From Bacteroidales bacterium (GTDB lineage Bacteria; Bacteroidota; Bacteroidia; Bacteroidales; VadinHA17), in NCBI GenBank assembly GCA_021738535.1, contig JAIPBU010000020.1, positions 1 through 64,000 of the forward strand: a stretch of DNA of 64,000 nt, read 5' to 3'. The notes under the pieces are model-generated. The model saw only the letters and a list, made by a program, of their open reading frames with translations. It ran no database searches and was not told the origin of the DNA. Positions 59,308 to 64,000 of this stretch are shown here, one piece after another (position 1 is the first letter of the stretch; each line of letters starts with the position of its first letter). Position numbers and translations under genes: made by a program.

Positions 59308-61860
59308 TTATTCAACAATCCCCAGCACCGCCTCAATCCTCTCCAGCCTTTCCTTGAGGGATTCGATTTCTTTGTCCTTTTCTTCGATGATTTCATTTTG
59401 TTCCTGTATTGCTTTTGTCAACACAGGTATCATTTCAGTTTTTGAAAGCTGATAAATTCCTTCCGGTCCTTTTGAAACTGCGTCGGGTATAATCTCATTA
59501 ACCTCCTGGGCAATAAACCCGGTTAATAATTTACCCGGCATTTTTTTCCATTCATAATCAACCACTCTAAGACTATTAACCAGTTCAAGACCTTCAACAG
59601 ATGTTGATGTAATATTCGTTTTTAGTGTACTGTCACATAGCGAACTAAAAGTAAGTGTGCCGTTTCTTAATTGCACACTCCCTAATGGCGTTCCATCACC
59701 ATCATTAAAACCTATCATCCATGTAGGTTGGTCAACAGGATTGTTTGGGCCACACTGGATAGCCAGACCATGACTCAAATAAGTGTTACCCGTATTACGA
59801 ATATGCGTAACATATGAGGATGCGTTATCATATACATCCAATCGATGTGAGGGGTTTGCACTACCTATACCAACGTCACCGTTTTTTAAAACTGTCACAG
59901 CATTACTTCTAGATATACTACTACTGCCATTTCCAATTACAAACAAAGGTTCCGAATCGAACCATTCTGATCTTGAAGAGGAAGGACGGTTATTATATCG
60001 ACCAAAAACAACCGAACAATATGCATCTGCACTTGCATAGCTACCCATAGCAAAAGAGTTGTCTCCGTATGCTTCATTATAGTAACCCATTGTCGCTGAA
60101 TACCATCCTATTGCATAATTTTTTCTACCCATTGATACGGAACAAAAACCCTGTGCGCTTGTGTTTCGTCCCATAGAAACAGCTGATCCCCCACTTGCAC
60201 TTGCAGATTGGCCAATTGAAACTGAGAAACTCTCTTGAGCTTCTGAATACCAACCTATAGCAGTAGAATACATACCTGCTGCCATATTTCTATATCCTAT
60301 TGCCGTGGAATAATTTCCTGATGCACTATTACCTAAACCTAATGAAAAAGAACCTTTCCCATAAGAAATTGAACCCTGACCGAATGCCATTGAATAGTCT
60401 CCAATTGATTTTGCTACATCTGTAATATTTCCTTCAAAGTCCATGCCCGCACTTCCAAATGCAAAACTCCTGTACCCACTAGCGATAGCTCCTCTTCCAA
60501 TAGCATAGCTTTCTTCATTTTTCGCAGATGCATCCTCTCCAAAAGCAAAAGAGTTTAATTCATCAGCAACGGCATTCTTACCAATAGCTGTTGAATAATC
60601 TCCCCTTGCAATAGCTTTATATCCAAATGCCTGAGAGTAATCTCCTATTGATTTGGATTCAAAGCCTGTTGCCATTGAGTTTGTTCCTATACTGTCCGGA
60701 CTTTCCACCAGTACTTTTCCAGTAATAAATGCATTCTTTAAAGGATACCACGAAACCCGGTTCTCCGAGGGGTTGATAATCCCAGAAGTATCGGTTGCCA
60801 CATCAAAATAACTGATACCATTTCCCTTGGTACGGTCAAAACCTCCGATGGCAAATCCTCCCTTGGGCCCTTTTGATACATTATTATCAATATAAAACCT
60901 TGTGCTATCCTGTGTTATTTTCATATAGTCCTGGCGATTGGTCTTTGTTCTGTCAAATCCTCCTATCGCAAATCCTCCCTTGAGTCCTTTAAGGTTGGAA
61001 TCATCAATATATATCCTTGTACTGTCGGCATTAACAACAATATAATCATCAACGATATTTTTTGTACGATCAAAGCCCCCTATAGCAAATCCACCTTTGA
61101 GGCCTTTCCCCTCCGGTGTTTTATCTATATACATCCTGATGCTGTCAGCCGTAACATACATATAGTCCTCCGTGTATTCTCCCTTGGTCCGGTCAAAACC
61201 GCCTATGGCAAACCCTCCTTTAGGTCCTTTTGTTGCGGGATCAGTTGGTACATAGACACGTACACCTTCACTATAAACGGCAAATACTGTTTGGCCGTCA
61301 GCCCGCTTAACCTCAAACAGGGCATCTTCAGACAGATCATCCGTACCTCTGACTGATAATTTAGCTTTCATTGGACTGTCTGTTCCTACAGCCAGGTTAT
61401 CCATGATATAAACAGTGTCATTATTGATTAGGAAAGGTGATGAAATGTTTTCATACGACTTTTCCGACAACATTGCATAAGGCACCGACCAGAGCTTAGT
61501 CGGCTCCATTTCATACCAGGCATCATCAAAGATCTTTATGCTAAGATATAGGGGTGAGGCAGTCCAGTCAATATCATCAAATGAAAGTGCACTGCCGGCC
61601 GTCCTGGTTGCTTCAGGATCGCCTATTGTAAGACTAAAAAGACCGTAGCTGTTTGTTGTAACCGTATGTTCCTCCTGCCAGGCAATTACTGTAGAAACTG
61701 TATCGGACAAAATACTTACCAGGACATCAATTGTAGTGTTTTCAATAAGCTGGTTATTACTGTTCCTTGCAACTGCCTGGTAGTTAATACCCTGCGGTAC
61801 CTGTGAAAAAAGGGACATACCAATAGCATACATGATGAATAAGGGAATAATCTTCTTCAT
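59308..61860 (-). CDS. Large secreted fibre-like protein: GGFAIGGFDRTK repeats, YadA-head-like repeats, C-terminal S74 chaperone domain
   Basis: Signal peptide; 4x KGGFAIGGFDRTK; many S.A.G repeats (STAIGYRN, SMAFGQGS); SDSTLKTNI..GFIAQEVNEIIPDAV. Confidence 0.85.
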   Translation of the reverse strand: MKKIIPLFIMYAIGMSLFSQVPQGINYQAVARNSNNQLIENTTIDVLVSILSDTVSTVIAWQEEHTVTTNSYGLFSLTIGDPEATRTAGSALSFDDIDWTASPLYLSIKIFDDAWYEMEPTKLWSVPYAMLSEKSYENISSPFLINNDTVYIMDNLAVGTDSPMKAKLSVRGTDDLSEDALFEVKRADGQTVFAVYSEGVRVYVPTDPATKGPKGGFAIGGFDRTKGEYTEDYMYVTADSIRMYIDKTPEGKGLKGGFAIGGFDRTKNIVDDYIVVNADSTRIYIDDSNLKGLKGGFAIGGFDRTKTNRQDYMKITQDSTRFYIDNNVSKGPKGGFAIGGFDRTKGNGISYFDVATDTSGIINPSENRVSWYPLKNAFITGKVLVESPDSIGTNSMATGFESKSIGDYSQAFGYKAIARGDYSTAIGKNAVADELNSFAFGEDASAKNEESYAIGRGAIASGYRSFAFGSAGMDFEGNITDVAKSIGDYSMAFGQGSISYGKGSFSLGLGNSASGNYSTAIGYRNMAAGMYSTAIGWYSEAQESFSVSIGQSASASGGSAVSMGRNTSAQGFCSVSMGRKNYAIGWYSATMGYYNEAYGDNSFAMGSYASADAYCSVVFGRYNNRPSSSRSEWFDSEPLFVIGNGSSSISRSNAVTVLKNGDVGIGSANPSHRLDVYDNASSYVTHIRNTGNTYLSHGLAIQCGPNNPVDQPTWMIGFNDGDGTPLGSVQLRNGTLTFSSLCDSTLKTNITSTSVEGLELVNSLRVVDYEWKKMPGKLLTGFIAQEVNEIIPDAVSKGPEGIYQLSKTEMIPVLTKAIQEQNEIIEEKDKEIESLKERLERIEAVLGIVE

Positions 61861-62079
61861 GATTGGAGGGTTTTGTGGTTAATTATCTGCAAGTTAAGAG
61901 AGATATAAGCCAAAGTCAATATTTTTTGATGAATCGAAGTTTAGGAACGATGAGCAGGGAGCATGAGACGTGGGATTGAAAACTTCACATAACCGACGTA
62001 AGATTTTAGATTGTTGACACACCCCAAACCTTGAACATTGAACCTTGAACATTGAACCCGGAACCAATGATATTTTTTA

Positions 62080-62087
62080 TACCTTTG
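62080..62087 (+). promoter_or_regulatory. Candidate Bacteroidota -7 box TACCTTTG
   Basis: Exact TAnnTTTG upstream of the 62149 CDS; no clear -33 TTTG at standard spacing. Confidence 0.35.
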
Positions 62088-62148
62088 AATAGAGACGTTG
62101 CATGCAACGTCTACTCAACCGGCATAATCATCTAAATCTCAACCTGCA

Positions 62149-62988
62149 ATGAAAAAAATATATTCTCTGCTACCTCTTTTATTGTTTTCAGTGCTGGCAA
62201 TTGCACAGTCTCCTCAAAGCTTTAACTACCAGGCAATAGTAAGGGATGTCTCGGGTAATGCATTGGTGGATCAGGCTGTTGGAGTGCAGATAAGTATCCT
62301 GCAGGGCTCGGCAGGTGGAACTGCTGTTTATGTGGAAAGATTTACACCCACTACCAATGACTATGGACTGATAAATATCCAGGTTGGTGCGGGAGCGGTA
62401 CAGTCCGGCACTTTCAATACTATTGACTGGGCAAATGGCCCCTACTTTCTAAAAACAGAAATAGACGATACCGGAGGAACAACATATACTAAAATGGGAA
62501 CAAACAAGTTGATCAGTGTGCCGTATGCCTTGTATGCTGAGACAGCAGATAACCTGGAAATTGATGGCCAAACGGAAGGTGATTTATTATATTATATTTC
62601 AAACGAGTGGAAAAGCTTACCGAAAGGCATTCCGGGACAGGTCTTGGCTATTGACCCATCAGGTGAACCGTCATGGATTAATCTTCTTTCGGCTCCTGTG
62701 CCGGTTGCTAAAAGCTATGAGGTCATATCAGGACAGGGCTTAAAGCTAAGTGGTGAAGTTGACCCAGGCAGAATACCAACAACAGCCCATTTCGAATTAT
62801 CAACCGACGAATCTTTCGCAGATGTTGTCTCAACAACTGATACAATAATATGTGGTTGTGGAAATATTAGTATTTCATCTGTATTGGAACCGGTACCCTC
62901 AAACGGAACCTGGTATTTCAGATTGGTAGCTACTAACCAGTATGGTAATGTTAACAGTAATATCCTTGAAGTAGTAATAAATGAGTGA
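62149..62988 (+). CDS. Secreted protein sharing an N-terminal module with the 59308-61860 product
   Basis: Signal peptide; QSFNYQAIVRDVSGNALVDQAVGVQISIL..TNDYGLINIQVG..ISVPYALYAETA. Confidence 0.75.
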   Translation: MKKIYSLLPLLLFSVLAIAQSPQSFNYQAIVRDVSGNALVDQAVGVQISILQGSAGGTAVYVERFTPTTNDYGLINIQVGAGAVQSGTFNTIDWANGPYFLKTEIDDTGGTTYTKMGTNKLISVPYALYAETADNLEIDGQTEGDLLYYISNEWKSLPKGIPGQVLAIDPSGEPSWINLLSAPVPVAKSYEVISGQGLKLSGEVDPGRIPTTAHFELSTDESFADVVSTTDTIICGCGNISISSVLEPVPSNGTWYFRLVATNQYGNVNSNILEVVINE

Positions 62989-63416
62989 TATAAAATGGCC
63001 TGGCTTGCTTACCTTATCAAATCCGGCAATCCAAATTAACCAGTAACAAATTGCAGGCTTTTATCTAACTTAATAATGTTACATAAGTGGAAATCCAGCT
63101 TAGCTGGTGACATACTGCGGACTGAAAATTGTTGATTTGTTAAGTTCACGTTAAAACTTTCACACTTTCAAACCCTGAACATTGAAATCCAGTAGAGAAA
63201 GCTACATCTCGTAAGGTGTTAATTAGATCAAGATTCGTGTTAATTGGCTATTCCCCGGGGATTACTCGCTCGCCCTCCTTCGCTGATCCCTGCTTACGCA
63301 GGGACAAGGCTTCGGAGGGTGGAGCTCGTGATCCAAACAGATCCTTCACTCCGTTCAGGATGACATGGGATTACTCGCTCCCTTTGGTTGCTCGTGATCC
63401 CTGGAGGGGGTGGCTT

Positions 63417-63549
63417 CAGAGCAATAACTGATAAATGCCGGAGGCATTTTTATTCAGGGGCTTCATCGCTTATGAAAACAAGTTTTCAACGCGATTGGAA
63501 GCCCCTGAATAAAAAAACCCGCTTTCGCGGGTTTTATCAGTTATTGCTC

Positions 63550-63551
<2 letters not shown>
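63417..63551. repeat. Nested palindrome adjoining tRNA-Ser 3' end
   Basis: 19-bp perfect outer arms cagagcaataactgataaa / tttatcagttattgctctg; inner arms attcaggggcttc / gaagcccctgaat; two small internal hairpins. Confidence 0.92.
63511..63536 (-). terminator. Terminator downstream of tRNA-Ser
   Basis: Minus strand AACCCGC-GAAA-GCGGGTT followed by T-run. Confidence 0.75.
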
Positions 63552-63641
<90 letters not shown>

Positions 63642-63734
63642 GTGGATTGCTTATAAAACGTGACAAAAATAGAAAAAGAATACTAATTATACAATTCATC
63701 CCTTCTTAATTCTGCATTCGCTTTTTGCTGTTCA

Positions 63735-64000
63735 TTATTCAACATTCATCAACTCTTCAATCTCATCAATTTCCTTGGGCACTGCCCTGGTCAGGACTTC
63801 GCAGCCATCATCTGTAATAAGCACAGTATCCTCTATCCTAACTCCTATACCTATTTCGGGATTATACAATCCGGGCTCTATCGCAAAAACCATTCCGGGT
63901 CTGAGCCCCTCATCACCGTAAACACCGACATCGTGAACCGCCATCCCTACAAAATGGCCAAATCCACTTATTATATTTTCAACCTTCAACTCACCATTCT
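63735..64000 (-). CDS. M24 family metallopeptidase (Xaa-Pro aminopeptidase-like), C-terminal part; continues past window end
   Basis: [46 protein letters not shown]. Confidence 0.88.
   Translation of the reverse strand, partial: NGELKVENIISGFGHFVGMAVHDVGVYGDEGLRPGMVFAIEPGLYNPEIGIGVRIEDTVLITDDGCEVLTRAVPKEIDEIEELMNVE

Noticed and set aside
59308-61860. Prophage inferred from the tail-fibre-like S74 protein
   Set aside because: Has a Sec signal peptide and there are no phage structural, integrase or lysis genes nearby.
62030-62066. ttgaacattgaacc tandem duplication
   Set aside because: Common low-complexity intergenic sequence with only two copies; not informative on its own.

Overview
The window looks like a Bacteroidota (Bacteroidales-like) chromosome segment with few mobile elements. 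The left end is a complete type II-C CRISPR-Cas locus. It has a 46-repeat array (36-nt repeats, mostly 29-30-nt spacers), cas2, cas1 and a 1359-aa cas9, all on the minus strand. A divergent tracrRNA can be identified by hand at about 8738-8828, with an anti-repeat, two small hairpins and a terminator. The rest is mostly housekeeping genes (tkt, glmS, purL, rlmD, an M3 peptidase), a Cus/Czc-type RND metal efflux operon, a TonB receptor/DUF4249 pair, secreted T9SS and S74 proteins, and a sulfur-metabolism locus at 45.5-54.4 kb (PsrABC-like, two half-size YeeE/YedE proteins, rhodanese, SQR, DUF1641, DsrC/TusE, DsrE). The observations I rate highest are: (1) a periplasmic rhodanese-like protein with Ser at the catalytic Cys position, whose only cysteine is the last residue of a C-terminal QGGC tail; (2) the tracrRNA and a variant CRISPR repeat whose SNP would restore a crRNA:tracrRNA base pair; (3) an in-frame internally deleted MnmD remnant; (4) an 87-bp dispersed repeat next to the CRISPR array and again 59 kb away in a MITE-like element; (5) a nested palindrome fused to the 3' end of tRNA-Ser; (6) paired Crp/Fnr-like dyads between the divergent sulfur operons. 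All calls come from reading the sequence and recalled family knowledge. No searches were run.
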